A stretch of DNA of 64,000 nt from Fasciola hepatica (taxonomy: Eukaryota; Platyhelminthes; Trematoda; Plagiorchiida; Fasciolidae). A program made the translations under genes and the position numbers. This document shows positions 24,854 through 36,856 of this stretch, piece after piece. Each line of letters begins with the position of its first letter. Within the stretch, counting starts at the first letter, position 1. Location of the stretch: contig CANUEZ040000193.1 in NCBI GenBank assembly GCA_948099385.1, positions 6,274,501 through 6,338,500 on the forward strand, given 5' to 3'. The notes under the pieces are model-generated. The model was not told the DNA's origin, did no database searches, and saw only the letters and a program-made list of their open reading frames with translations.

Positions 24854-25463
24854 TTCCGTGCGCTACTCGTATCGGTAATGTCCTCGTTGAATACAATAAA
24901 TTGTCACATCATTCCCCTGGAATGTATCTTCTCTATTCGTTCAACAGAGGGGATTACGTTGGAATTTCGATGTGAGATCGGAATAAAAACACGTTCATAA
25001 GCCTTGCTCAAACGTCTCCCGAAAGATGATGTTTAGCTTTTTAAGTCATTTAGTGGTATAATACGCGGCGTAGTCAGTGATTATGCTCCCATATTGCATC
25101 TGCCGCTCAATCTGCTATACTTATACGACAACGAAACAATACGTTGAAAGTTATACACGACAGACAGAAAAATAACGCAACCAGTGGTACCAGGTTTGTG
25201 GCTGGTGAACGAGATGAACATCCAAGTGATCGATCACGATCTGCATTGCGCAGGCACAGAAAAGTGCTGTTCATTACAATGCAAACCATAGGAGAAGCGG
25301 GTACCATTTCGTGGGTTTTTCACACGAGAAATGGTCAGATAAATTCCTACGGAATTCGTGCATAGAAAATGAAGTGAGTAGATTGCATTGAAGTATGGAT
25401 ACGCCAGTATATATTTGGTCGAGAGCAACCAGGCGATGTGAATTTACATTTGTCTTGATGGAT
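24854..25463 (+). mobile_element. Block B fragment inserted into R1B, with direct repeats
   Basis: About 610 bp that is absent at the same point in R1A. It matches internal parts of 57.49-58.11 kb and 17.5-18.1 kb and looks closer to the 57 kb copy (for example GATCTGCATTG, missing at 17.9 kb). The flanks repeat CACTTCGT (24845-24852 and 25467-25474), while R1A has it once, as expected of a target-site duplication of 8-12 bp. It carries the open stretch GEAGTISWVFHTRNGQINS. No poly-A, terminal repeat or protein gene is seen, so the mechanism is unknown. Confidence 0.65.
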
Positions 25464-25520
25464 CGACACTTCGTGTACCTTTTTATAAAAGTGGTTTCCC
25501 CATGGATGTCCGTTGGATTG

Positions 25521-25663
25521 AAATGTCACAACAGTAAATCACTACATCTCAGAGCACTTGGTGATGGGAGTTCATCATACAACAGAATGATTGGCTTGAC
25601 ATTGATGATCCGTCCAGTCTCAGCGATACAGGTCAGCAGTGATTCATCTGTGAGAAACTGACC
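25521..25663. other. Junction segment without visible homology
   Basis: A short stretch between the end of R1-type sequence and R2 copy 2. I find no match elsewhere in the window. Confidence 0.4.
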
Positions 25664-26330
25664 ACCGCAGTTTTATGTTGCACTTATTTAGTTAATGCAC
25701 TTTTACATCTTCATCCAAACTAATCTGTTACTGTTGATTGGACAATCATCTTAAATAGCATTGTGTTTTCTATCAATCATCAGTCTCATTGTAGATGTGG
25801 CGTTGTTCAAAGTGTCTTCTTAGTTGATATATGACCTAACTACCCAAGGTTGGGATTATGCCATCTCCGGAAACAATGACCACCTCGGTAGCTCACTATT
25901 GATCTTGTGTCATTTTGGGAATCATTTGTTGTACTATTGGTGTATGAAAAGACAAAATGTAAAAAGCGCATAACGGGTAAGCGGTGCTAAAGGTGATTGT
26001 TTGGTAGGGAAAGGAGTTTGCATGTAAAACGTGCCTGCTCGAGTTCAGTATTGTTCCTGCCACATGTTCACTCTTCTGATCGAGGCTGACAGCTTGTTGC
26101 ATGTCTGCTTCATTTCTCACTGGGACTGGTGTGTGACGAATTTCCACCACAGCACACGTGACTGTTGGACTTAATCGATCCACAACATTCTCCTTTCATA
26201 TTTCCACAATGCTCACCGAAATTAGGATTTCCCTAAAATACTAAAATCATTCCAATTTCTTAGAGATTCTTTTCTCGATAAAACATCATCATATACGAAC
26301 AACATGTGAAGAAAACAAGCAAGATCAAAC
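25664..26330. repeat. Block R2, copy 2
   Basis: Second copy of 22832-23508. The boundary at 25664 (ACCGCAG) is sharp. The minus-strand frame (25896-26183) is still open. Together the two R2 copies bracket R1B and its insertion, which suggests a tandem duplication of R2 with capture of R1. Confidence 0.8.
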
Positions 26331-28855
26331 CCAACGATTCCTTTTTCTTCCGCTAGACGACCAATGTAGTTCGTCTTCAGTTTAAAAGCAGTAAACATTT
26401 TTCACGATTCTGTTTATCGGTTGTTCGGAAACTTAAACACGTATTTTTCGCAATATATGCTCAGCGATTCTTAGAAAACTACAAATGGATAATGAATTTC
26501 TTTGCCATATATCAGTTCGTGTAATCAACTGTTTATTATGTATATTACTCGGTATCGAAGAGATGATTTATATATACTGAGAGCATTATGTGAGCTCACA
26601 TATTTTCGTATTATATGCATGACGAATTCGGCGGTGGGACACCCACAGCAGTATCAAGTATTATCGACAATCTGACACTGAAACTTGTAGTGGAGAATTA
26701 CACGTGGTCCCAGTAGGTCCAATGTGTAACGAGCCGGAAGACAGTGAATTGCTGTCTACTACAGAAACAACCGGCAGTTCGAAAATTCAAAGGACTGGTC
26801 TCCAATATGGTAATACAATGTTGTAAATTACTCGACCATCACCAGCCATTCAGAAAACGCAATATTGTAAGAGCATTCTGGAACAAAACGGTCCTTTAAA
26901 CATTACAGTATGTGATAGTATGTATGAAGTTTGGTAAAAAGCAGCGGGAAAGACTGAAATGCAAATCGTCAGGAATAGGAAGAGTACTGCGTTGAAACTA
27001 CGCATTGATTACTCCTCATGACAATACAATAATAAAAGCTGAATGCATTTTTACTATTTTCACAGTTTTCGTCTCAATGTTGCAGTTGTTATGGTTTCAC
27101 TTGCAAACATCAATCACTTGAGAGTCATCAGGATTGGTTTGAAAGCTGTCATCGACCTGATCTTGTGTCCAATATAAGCCAAGTGTTGTATTGTTGCGCC
27201 GCTGTTACTGTCAATATAAGTTTCTTCCAGATGAATGCTCAAATTCATTTCGCGGTATTTAGATATAAAACCTGAAGTACTCACTCACGATTCTTCTGTT
27301 CCTCAGATGGCCAATATATACAACCACTTTCTATCTCATATGTGACTAGCAGGTGGAAACCTCCCCAACCCCACTAGAGTAAAAGTGATCATCATAATTC
27401 CATTGTATGATGACCCATTAAGATCAAACCTTACTGACCCACCGTAGTGATTTTCAGTAATCTGTTACTGATGACTATGTGCCGTCGTGTTTATTGTTGG
27501 CACCAACTTCGTCAGAACTAGACACTGTGTGAGCAACTTTTATTAGCAACGTTTCACACACAAATAACTGAAGGTCCCAAGTCACCAATACTGAAGCAAA
27601 ACAGATTGTACTCATATTACCCTGCCGCACATAATTAATTAGGCACAGCCTTTGAGAGACAGGAAACACCGGGATGCACAAAACTGATACCTCGAAAGGC
27701 AACGACACTCTTTATCACTACGGAATTCTCGAACCGTCATCGCGAAACAAGACGGCAAAATGGAGCATTTTTAGCGACGACCAGCACAAGCTTAATTAGG
27801 TCACAACTATTACCGTTTATGTTGTATGTTCGGACGAACTTACGGAAAACGTCAAATGACCAGTCGGAAAGGCAAGAACACGATGGAAACTACTACTACG
27901 GAGTGAATCGAAAGATCCAGTTACTGGGCTACTGAACTGTGTTTCAGTAAAAATAGCCTTATGGATGGAAATGGCGTGTTTAAAATGCAGAAGAAAGGTG
28001 ACTTTCTATAAACATGACTATATTTGATGGAAAACGAATTCAATCCCAGCGTAATCTCAGGTTAGGAGACGCTGGTTTAGGTTTTTGTCATTCCGGTTCT
28101 ACCAAGGACACATTTATTTGAAAATAATAAACGCGCTGCTATCATAAAATTTTATGAGTAACTGAATCACAAAGAGGTACAAAAATATATTTTATCGAAA
28201 ATGTCAGCCTTGGAGTCATGTACAGGCAAAGTTAGCAAGATCTCGATGCAGTGATTTAGCGGTTCGCATGAATACATGTAAGTGAAGGCAGATAAGAAAA
28301 ACTGAAAGTATAATAATTAATGCATTCGGGATCGGCATCACAAAACAGCGTCAATCAGAAAACAAACGTGTTACTCACAGGAAGTTCAATGCTGATTTTT
28401 TGTCTATCGTTGATTATTCTCAGCAGTTCCCTTATTAAACTTCGGAAGTTGGGAATTAGAAAACAAATAAACAAAAATTCTCACTTTCGACTTCTCAAAC
28501 TGTTTTTTTCCTAAACTGCAATCACCTTATGGTAATAGTTACATATATACAGTAATGTTCACCAATTGAATTTGCACTGTTTACCTCTGCGAAAATAATT
28601 ACGAGAACTTTATTCTATCAAAGCACTGCACGTTGGAAAATTCTGTAACATTTTGAATCCCCGATTTGTTATTTTGTGTAAGCTAGAATTCAACATTAGG
28701 AAGAGGATTATGTTTTATAACGTAACCCAATCTAGGTGTTCCGCTCCATCCAAGTCGGATTTTGTTTCAAGAACGTATCGACACCAGAGTTCTTCAGATT
28801 TAATATTTTGGGCTCGGTTTTTCTGCGCAACTGCTATTCACTTAAATCCAACTTC
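26331..28855. other. Unassigned AT-rich interval
   Basis: No gene, element motif or internal repeat is recognised. Frames are all short (27475-27708 minus and 28320-28514 plus are the largest) and resemble no family. Confidence 0.35.
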
Positions 28856-29015
28856 ACCAGTGTTTGGAACCAGAGTTCAACTTCTGGATCAAGTATTGAA
28901 TTTAAACGGATTTAAGTGGCTGCAACATATGTTACACATGCCCACCGACAGACTTTATCGGTGTATGCTGTTCACAGAAATTATTATTCGCACGAAGAAA
29001 CCGAATCCTATATAA
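28856..29015 (+). pseudogene. RTE-type LINE, C-terminal fragment
   Basis: The end of the frame at 28653-29015 reads LLDQVLNLNGFKWLQHMLHM and then PTDRLYRCMLFTEI. This is the C-terminal segment of RTE-type proteins, where a Leu-Arg-Trp-Leu-Gly-His-Val-Leu-Arg-Met-Pro motif is conserved; here Gly-His has become Gln-His. The upstream 70 codons of the frame resemble nothing. The final tail motif seen at 3.0 kb does not follow. Confidence 0.6.
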
Positions 29016-30945
29016 CAGAATAATCGAATTGCCTTTTGAAACCGAAAAGGCCAACGCTGCGAGCAGAAGTCGAACAAGCAAGATTCCCGCACGGATGATT
29101 ACCCTTCTGAGCGGTTGCCGCCAAGTTGCTCAGAATTTTGCAGTTTTTCAACATTTACAGCTCAAATGTGACGAAATCATCCACTAATCACCAAGTGCCT
29201 GAAATCTGCCATCGAACACATAAGCGACGCAGTCAATATGGTCAGCATATTTACAACCAGGCAGATGCCAACACCGTCAGTGAAAGAGATGCTCTCTCCC
29301 CGTACCCAATCCAAATTTATCTATTGAATCACATGGACATGTTCACCAGTCTGCATAGACAGAAATGGGAGACAAATATGTCACCAAATAAATGATCAAA
29401 TTCCGGTATGACCTCAAAAGATGACGGATGGCAAGTTCACACCAATGATGACATCTACGAAATCAAATGCAATCAGACCATGAATTGGGCCACGTATAAC
29501 TAAACAGAAACAGTATGTAAGTCCATACAATTAGCGTAAATTCATGTGCAACATTACAAACACCAGATTATTCAGATATGCTGAGGCCTTTGCCATTCCT
29601 GAGCATAAACCGAAACTGTGCAAACTGTGCGTGAATGTCCTATCAGTTTAGTCCCACGTTGTCGACACAATGTATCCCTTCCTCATTATTGTTGGCTCCT
29701 ATCCCTTATTACTGACCTCAGTCTTATCTCGGTATCAACAGTTCCTTCACTGATGATAAATAACCACACTGACCGCAGTATACTCGTTTACAGATGCACG
29801 GCAATTGTAAAGGATGCATTGTAAAAGCCTGTTTTCGACTCCTTTATGCAAAATTTTGGTGGACAGTCATTGCTTTCTATTATGGTGAACGTTTGCCGGC
29901 AAATTTATGACACTTATTTTGTTGTTTGAGGTTCATGTTCTCACATGTTTGTGGATAAGCGCCATATACGAAATAGTAAATTTATTGAAGTTGTCATGCT
30001 CACGCAGAGGAAATTAACGGAATAGACTTTGCACGTAATGGTCATCAACTGGTAAGAGCATGTGGCCTAACAAGTTTGTTTAGAGTCGAGCATTCCATTC
30101 GGAGCATGGATTCATTCAAAACTCTAAATTTTCATCTGAATTCCGATAATTCCTTGATTTTGTTTCAACAGTAGGAGATGCGAACCAGGATTTTGAGATG
30201 AATTGCAACAAACCAAGATGCAAAGAACTTGAATCTTTCAGAGGATACCTGGGCTTTCAACATTTTGTTCATAATAGCAGACGTTTCGCAACTGAAGCAT
30301 CTATCAGCATCAGTGCAACCAGTGGATTTCCAAGTCATACAGTATCCCACCACCTGCCGCGTTTTGCTCTTATATTCACTTTTTTTATTTTTACGCTGCT
30401 AGCTCCTACAAGAGGATGAGCCAAGACGGCTTGTGCATGTCCTCAGCAGTACGTACGCGGTGTGTGTGTGCAGATGAACTGTTTATCAGGGATCTTGGGA
30501 ATTATCTCCATAGTGACGTCCCTAGCGTTATTAATCTATCAATATTTTCAACTTGCTCTCATGAAGGATTCCTTCATATTATCCATTGTGACCCGAACAG
30601 ATGACCAACATTATTGCTTCGTAAAATGATTCCTCATTTAGTATACACACTCAACTCACTAATAAAAACACAGCATCGTTGTTCCATACATGTTGGGAGT
30701 ATTTAGTAGTGCACACCTGCCGAGTTCACTCTAGGAGTGGAAACAGAACCTGAGCAATCCGGGCTAACTCTCTCAACGATTTGATTCGCAACAACAACTT
30801 ATAAAAAACAACCATATCCCATGCCTCTACGAAGATTCGTAAAGTAAGACTGCTATTATACATGTTTTGAAACCTTTTAAGTGATGCCGAACATGAAAAT
30901 GGTCAAGTGTCTCAGTGAAGCTATGAAAACAGTAACAGAAAATTG
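29016..30945. other. Unassigned
   Basis: No recognised features. The frames at 29126-29395 (+) and 30198-30419 (+) lack motifs. Possible gag sequence of the following gypsy element is not detectable before about 30950. Confidence 0.35.
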
Positions 30946-30949
30946 CATC

Positions 30950-32640
30950 TCATGCACTGAACTCCACCTTTGTTCCACCTACAGCTTCCGTCATGCAGGA
31001 TACTGTTCTCGTGGTAAGAAGGGTTGTATTTGCAAGGCTAGCCGCCAATCTAAATGCGCTGTCAGGAATGCCACCTCATAGTATCCGGAAATTGATGCTT
31101 ATCCGGTATACACACTGGAGATTCCGAGTGAATCAAACCAATTCGTGTACAGATAAGTCCAGTTATACTGTGGCTTGAGACTTCGATTCATGTTCGATAT
31201 CAGGAGCTGCTGGTCCATCACTCGGAAAACCGTGTTCGACCTCATTCAGTCCAGCGTTCCCATACAACACACTGATGTGCTCATTCACGTTGTGACTCGT
31301 CGTCGACTTCCACTGTTGCGCGAGACTACACTGGTGGTTCGTTTGGAAAGTGACTATATCTCGATACGCTTCCCGATATTCGTGGGCAGTCCGTTGATTT
31401 TAGGTTGGAAGCCCCGCGTACATTGAAGCAATAGACAACAATTCGGAAGTCACTCAGTATTCCGGTGGATCAGGTTGTTCTCCAGCAGTTGATCGCACAA
31501 TGCTCGAATAACGAAAGCGCCATGGCACCTGAGCCCGCAAACTTGGGAGTGGGTGGTGATGCGGAGTTCCTGAAGCACTCAGTGTTGCTGTATGGTCAGA
31601 TCGAAGGTGTTCTGAAGATGCTATCCCAAATGGAACAAGATGGTGTCATTGTGTGTGTGTCTCCATCCACGTGGGTGACTCCGACTGTGTTGGCGATGAT
31701 AAGTGATGGACAGACTGTCCTTGAACCCCTGTTCAAAAAGATACTCGGCAACCACGGTGGAACCGAGAAACTGCCAGAAATGCATGCTCGGCAGAAAGTG
31801 TTTCTCAAAAATTGATATGACGGATGCATGTTCAGAAATTCCACTGCACCCGGAATAGCAACCATAACCAACCATGAACAGTCCATGGCTTTTTCTCCAA
31901 TATAATTCCTTGCCGTTCCGTATGCATTTGTCATCCAGGATATTTCAGGCCGCAATCGACAAGGTGATCCGCGGTATCCATGGGATGATGACATATCAGG
32001 ATGGAAAGCTGATTTCTGGTTCCCCATAAGAAAGAACACTACTGCCGATTGTGACAGCTGCTGAGGAGATTTATGGAATAAAACGTATCGAAAAACGCAA
32101 ATTTGGTTTCACCAAAACAGATTTCCTAGGCTTCGCTCTCAATTCAAACGGATATCGACCCGATCCCGATAGTTCCAAACCAGTGATCGTCAACTAGTCA
32201 CCAAAAAATCACGAGAAAATACAATCGATTCCTGGATGCTCGCAGGGCTACTTCAGATTCATTCCCAATTCTTTGACGTGAGCCGAACCTTTTTTTCTGG
32301 CCCATTCATCCGATGCAGAGCAGCGAAACAAGCAATTTGGAAAAAACGACTCCGAAGTGCCTTGTAGAAAAAGTTTTCTATCTTTGGTAAAAATGATTCC
32401 GCGGTCACGAGCACCTTGTTTTGCAGTAAGGCCACTAAGTTGAGAGTAACTGGACCATATTCAAACACTATAAGAAGTCCAGGCGGGAAACTGTCTCTGC
32501 GCTCAGCCGATAAACATACGGCAGATATGTATTAAACAGAGTCGTCCATGTTGTTCCTGAAATTGAATTCGTACATTTTTTTCCATTCTGATCACTTGTT
32601 TGAAGGCGAGTATGCAAAGTCCTAACTGCTTGCAGTCATT
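30950..32640 (+). pseudogene. Ty3/gypsy retroelement remnant, copy 2 (gag-NC, PR, RT, part of RNase H)
   Basis: Longer than copy 1. A zinc-knuckle relic (FRHAGYCSRGKKGCICKA, near 30985-31045) is followed by a protease region 31175-31425 where the active-site Asp-Thr-Gly reads Asp-Ile-Arg, ending GWKPRVH and stop. The RT begins near 31600 (LKMLSQMEQDGVIV), has a deletion just after ISDGQT (31720), enters motif A as KIDMTDACSEIPLHPE near 31812, carries YQDG at about 31994-32005 where two Asp are needed, and continues FGFTKTDFLGFALNSNGY near 32104. An RNase H-like piece lies at 32480-32560. No integrase or LTR was found. Confidence 0.75.
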
Positions 32641-34272
32641 ATCAACAATGTTTTGTGCAGTCGGCCAATCTTAAGCCAATGCACTGATTGTAGGAAACCT
32701 TTCTTTGGAGTCAACAGCCAAATCAGATCTGCTTCAAAGATGATTAACGTTTCCACGATTTTCGTTATTTGGCCACAAATAACTGAAAAATTATTTTCCC
32801 ATCTATTGTCTTCCTGTTCTCAGAGTGAATGTATTCACTCGTCCTAAATGTATCAAGACAGGGTTTTAAGCATTGGTTGACTCACTTTTGCTAACCAATG
32901 AACAGCGTTGATATTTCATCGTAGATAGCTGCCGAAAATTTTATTTCTCGTGAAAAAAGCCTTCTTCATTTCTTCTTTTTGATGAAACCTTTGACATATC
33001 TTACTCGACCGAAACTTTGGAACTTGCTTTTGGATAAGAGCCTTTATTGTTTTCCCACTTCAAGTAGCCCCCTTCTAGTTTGCTCTGAATGAGCCATAGC
33101 CAAACACTCACCTAGGCTCTACATTCATACCAACGACACGCTATCTACGAGGTCGTGATCGCACAGTTCGAAGAAGCCGCAATTTTATGCGGCACGATAT
33201 GGATGTTCAGGAAATGGCTGCTCAGAATGAATTCACGTTTTCTTAGACGCGAATCTTTCGGTCATCAAGAATTATCTCACCAGCTATTCAAATGCTGGTT
33301 TCATTCCTCATGACCGTTTTAATCCATGTACATCACTCCCTGATCACTTATCACTCCCAAAACTTAGGTGTTTTTGTCGTAAAAAGAATACGCCTTCACA
33401 CACGATAACGTTTTTGTCGTCAAAATAATAAAAAGGTGTCAAGATTCAGTTATATCCCCTTGATTCCATCCACGCTGAAAAACTCATCGCTGATCAAGGA
33501 ACCACCAGAACGATCTAACTTGTGGCTCATCTGCACCCAAGTCCTAGAGGATGTAAATATCACAGACTGTTGTAGCAAAGCAAACATAAGTCCTTTTCTC
33601 GAAAATGTTCCTCTGCTATTCCGTCCCAGTACTGTTATCATAGCATCCCTCAAATGTTTCCAAAGATAAATCATTTACGACTTAATGAAGATTGAAATGT
33701 CTCAAATGGTGGAAATTTCACTCGCTCGAATTCTCGCACCAGGCATGATGCCCTCGGTATATTGAAACATCCCATTGCATCGTCACTCGAGTGGACGTAT
33801 ACCGCGATAATAAACTGCTTCCTAAATTTATGTGACGCAGTCAACTACGTTGGGAGGGATGAGCTGGTTATCTTTCCCTCCCTTGTGTTATTTAGGCTAC
33901 CCTCGATTCTTTAATGGCGCATACCTTTCACAATCACCCGCTGTGCGCTCGATGTAACATGAATCCCTATTCACCTGTTATCACCACCTGTCGCCTTCCC
34001 AAGGACTACACAGTGCCAATTTTTGTGTACTTCTATAATATTCCCGTATATCGAAATACTCTACCCACCAAATTTGTGGATGATATCACATCTGGTATGT
34101 CACACGTGGTATTCTAAAATTTTTATCCTGGATTTTCAGTCTGATCCGATGTTCACAACATAGGCCAAAACCCAGTCAAGTGAGGCAACATTGCTCCATC
34201 CCCATTTACCGGTAATAAGCAACTGAACATCATTAACGGCGCCACTTCGGTTACAAGAAACAGGAAACAGAT
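32641..34272. other. Unassigned
   Basis: No recognised gene. The overlapping frames at 33436-33674 (both strands) sit in a locally less AT-rich patch; the minus frame has a Ser-Asp-Glu-Phe-Phe ending that I cannot assign. No LTR of the upstream gypsy element is visible. Confidence 0.3.
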
Positions 34273-34990
34273 GATCGATCTTTATATACGGTTCTCCTTC
34301 ACCCGAGTTCACCACGATAAGTTGTGTGCATCGGGGTTACCCCTTCTACTTTTCTCTTTACCTTCGTGACTGATACGGTCCCAGGTACAGCACTTTTGTC
34401 AGGTGATGATAGTAATATCAAACTTTTCCCTAGTTAAAAGGTCTTCGACCTTGAATATGCGAGTGACATAGTGCTCCTTTATAAAGATCCAGGTAAGTTG
34501 CAAGCTTTTTTGAGCAACAATGATTGGTATTCGTTTTTCAATATGCTGTTGAAGGATTGGGTTAGTCCAAAACTAAATCTTTCACTATCTGGAGAACCAT
34601 AGACTTGGTTGATAAGTTGTTTTCTGGGCAGCTGGATTTTACTGGGAGAACAGATATCTGTTCAGGTGTCACTGTATGCAGAAATTTCGCTTGACATTTG
34701 CCAATCTGAGTCATCTGTGGATTTGGTACGAAATCTGGTCATCAATCAAGAGTCGGGTATACGCTGCAGCAGTCAAGCCCGTACTTCTCTGTGGTTAGGA
34801 GACATGGCCACTACGGCTGAGGAGTATTATAATATTATTGGTATATGAACGCACGCCCCTTGACGGGATTCCTCAGCACGCCATATTCGAGGAGGCGAGT
34901 GCCTGTTGGAAAATGAGTAAGGATGTCCAGTCCATGACATGGAAGAAAGAAATGAAACGTCAAACCAAATCAAACCAAACTTGCACCAAT
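34273..34990 (+). pseudogene. RTE-type LINE, RT palm to C-terminus (broken)
   Basis: Same family as 7.46-8.87 kb, and it retains the part deleted there. Reads include FTFVTDTVPGTALLSGDD near 34360, KVFDLEYASDIVLLYKDPGK near 34438 (catalytic YADD present as YASD, so the second catalytic position is substituted), LLKDWVSPKLNLSLSGEP near 34545, then the frame 34609-34848 (LLGEQISVQVSLYAEISL). It fades after about 34950 with a simple CAAAC-rich stretch. Stops and shifts make it inactive. Confidence 0.7.
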
Positions 34991-36650
34991 CAAGACAGAT
35001 AAAACGCTAGAATCTTCCAAATCTAAGAATTGCAAATTCCTAAAGCACGTCACAAAGCTTCGGGGTAGTCAGAAAAACTAAATCGTGCACGGATGATGAT
35101 TTTGGGGATCAACCCAATTCTACAATAATACTTGCTTCTTGTGACCGTCCTCTTTCATATTCACCCATTGAAGACTCCGAAAACTATTCTCAATCTGACA
35201 TTTTTCTAATTATTCTCGAGCCCTGATATTCTCATTCTTATTCTAGCTCGGATGGGCTATCCCCTGTAATTCTTGGGTACAGTAGAATTCTAGCTTGCGC
35301 AACCCATGTCAGCTTTGTCGAGTGAACCCTTTGGTAAACTGTTCGACGCAACTAACACAAGAAAACGCGCTCATTTAGCAGTCTTTCACTAGAAGAACTA
35401 TAAGCAGTGAGAAACTCATTTCTTGTTGTCTTTAAACACACCTTCAGTAATTGCCAGTTTGCCTGCACACCCAAGAGGTACACAGTTGATAGTAAAGATT
35501 CCTCAAAAACACCACATTATCCCGTCCTATTACACACGCGTCCGATCTGTCCGTTGTGTACTTCATGAATATTCTTCAGCCTCTGATTCAACACACAGAC
35601 CGCTTCCTATTTATTGAAAATCCTGAAGCTTTCCAAGGTCCTTGAACAATAATTAAGCGGCTATTTATCCATAACGAACACAGAGCTGTCGGTAGGTCAT
35701 GCAAATGACAGCCTCAGAAGGGACTAGACTTTATCCAGGTACAGTTCTCTGATTGAAGAAATACAATGTAAACCCCAAACATGATCTTCCTTGGATTGGT
35801 ATTGCCCAAAGCAATAACTTTATTCTCAATTGCTTGCAAATCAAGGGAGAAAGTTGACGCAAACTTCCATGTTGAATAGGGCTGAAGGTCATTCATGCCA
35901 AACTGCAGGTAAAACATCCACGGCATTGGTTCCTTCCGTAAAGTAGAGGCACGAAACACTCATAATAAAACAGGGACAGTGGAAAGGGATTGCATGTTAT
36001 GTTCATACTGTTTATTGTCGAGTCGATCAGTCGCTTGCACTAGATTTTTCACCACGCAGTGCAGAAATTTAGGAAAGGATACTAGTTTCCTGAGATCAAT
36101 TCAAACAATTATGGATTATTCCATGGTTCTGTGTTCTTCCTCTTCTATATTCCACTGGAATCGGCAACCTTCGTATATTTTCCCTACTGGAGGCGTTCAA
36201 ATAAGCTGACAATATTGTTCTTGTCAGGAAATTTCCGGCCTACTTCTTGAAAATCTATCTCGTTTACAGAATCTTTCAAGCCGAGAGTGTTTGAAAACTA
36301 ATGTCTCCATGCACCTTGAAAGTTAGTTCATGAATTTTCGCTCTTTTATTCCAATAAGTTGTGTTCCCGTTACTTCTGTGGTGGAAAACTGATGTGTCTG
36401 TCTTCTCAGACAGTTTCGGTCATTTCAGCAACTGAATTTCAAATGCAACTTCCAATGTGTTCTTCACATCATGTTTCACTTTCCCCGCAATTGTTCTCGT
36501 ATTTCAGAACCTGTACCTTAGCACACTACTCCGTGGCCTGGTAATTACAAGTCATGCTTCACCTACGATCGGTGCACTTTTGACCCTTCTCCTTGGTCAG
36601 CATATTAAGTCTTGTTAAATCTCTAACCAACAAAAAATGTCAGGGTCATA
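34991..36650. other. Unassigned; weak minus-strand frame
   Basis: The minus-strand frame at 35714-35959 (81 codons, KFASTFSLDLQAIENKVIAL) has balanced composition but no splice signals that I trust and no family. The rest holds nothing recognised. Confidence 0.25.
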
Positions 36651-36655
36651 CTCAC

Positions 36656-36854
36656 CCGTTACACGCAGACGTAATTTGTCGCTCCCATTCATGCATTATG
36701 TCTGCATTCCGGGACCTTCCACCTAGAATGATTCCATACAAAATTTCAAACCTTGTCTGATTCAAGTCATGTCCAAAGGAAAATAGAAAACTCAATGACT
36801 TGAAAAACCTCCTACTGATAGCAACTTTACTTTTCTTTCGCACATAATTAAACA
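36656..36854 (-). CDS. Possible internal exon, unidentified
   Basis: An open minus-strand segment of 199 nt bounded by splice-like signals: the acceptor side reads AAGTGCAG and the donor side G|GTGAGT. It encodes FNYVRKKSKVAISRRFFKSL and continues with FGHDLNQTRFEILYGIILGG. The composition is protein-like, with a basic N-terminal part and a mixed hydrophobic middle. No neighbouring exon was found on either side, and no family is recognised. An exon of a long-intron host gene is possible; a chance frame is equally likely. Confidence 0.25.
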
Positions 36855-36856
36855 CT

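Noticed and set aside
31596..32039. 147-codon minus-strand frame
   Set aside because: It lies antisense to the gypsy RT motifs and has no motif of its own.
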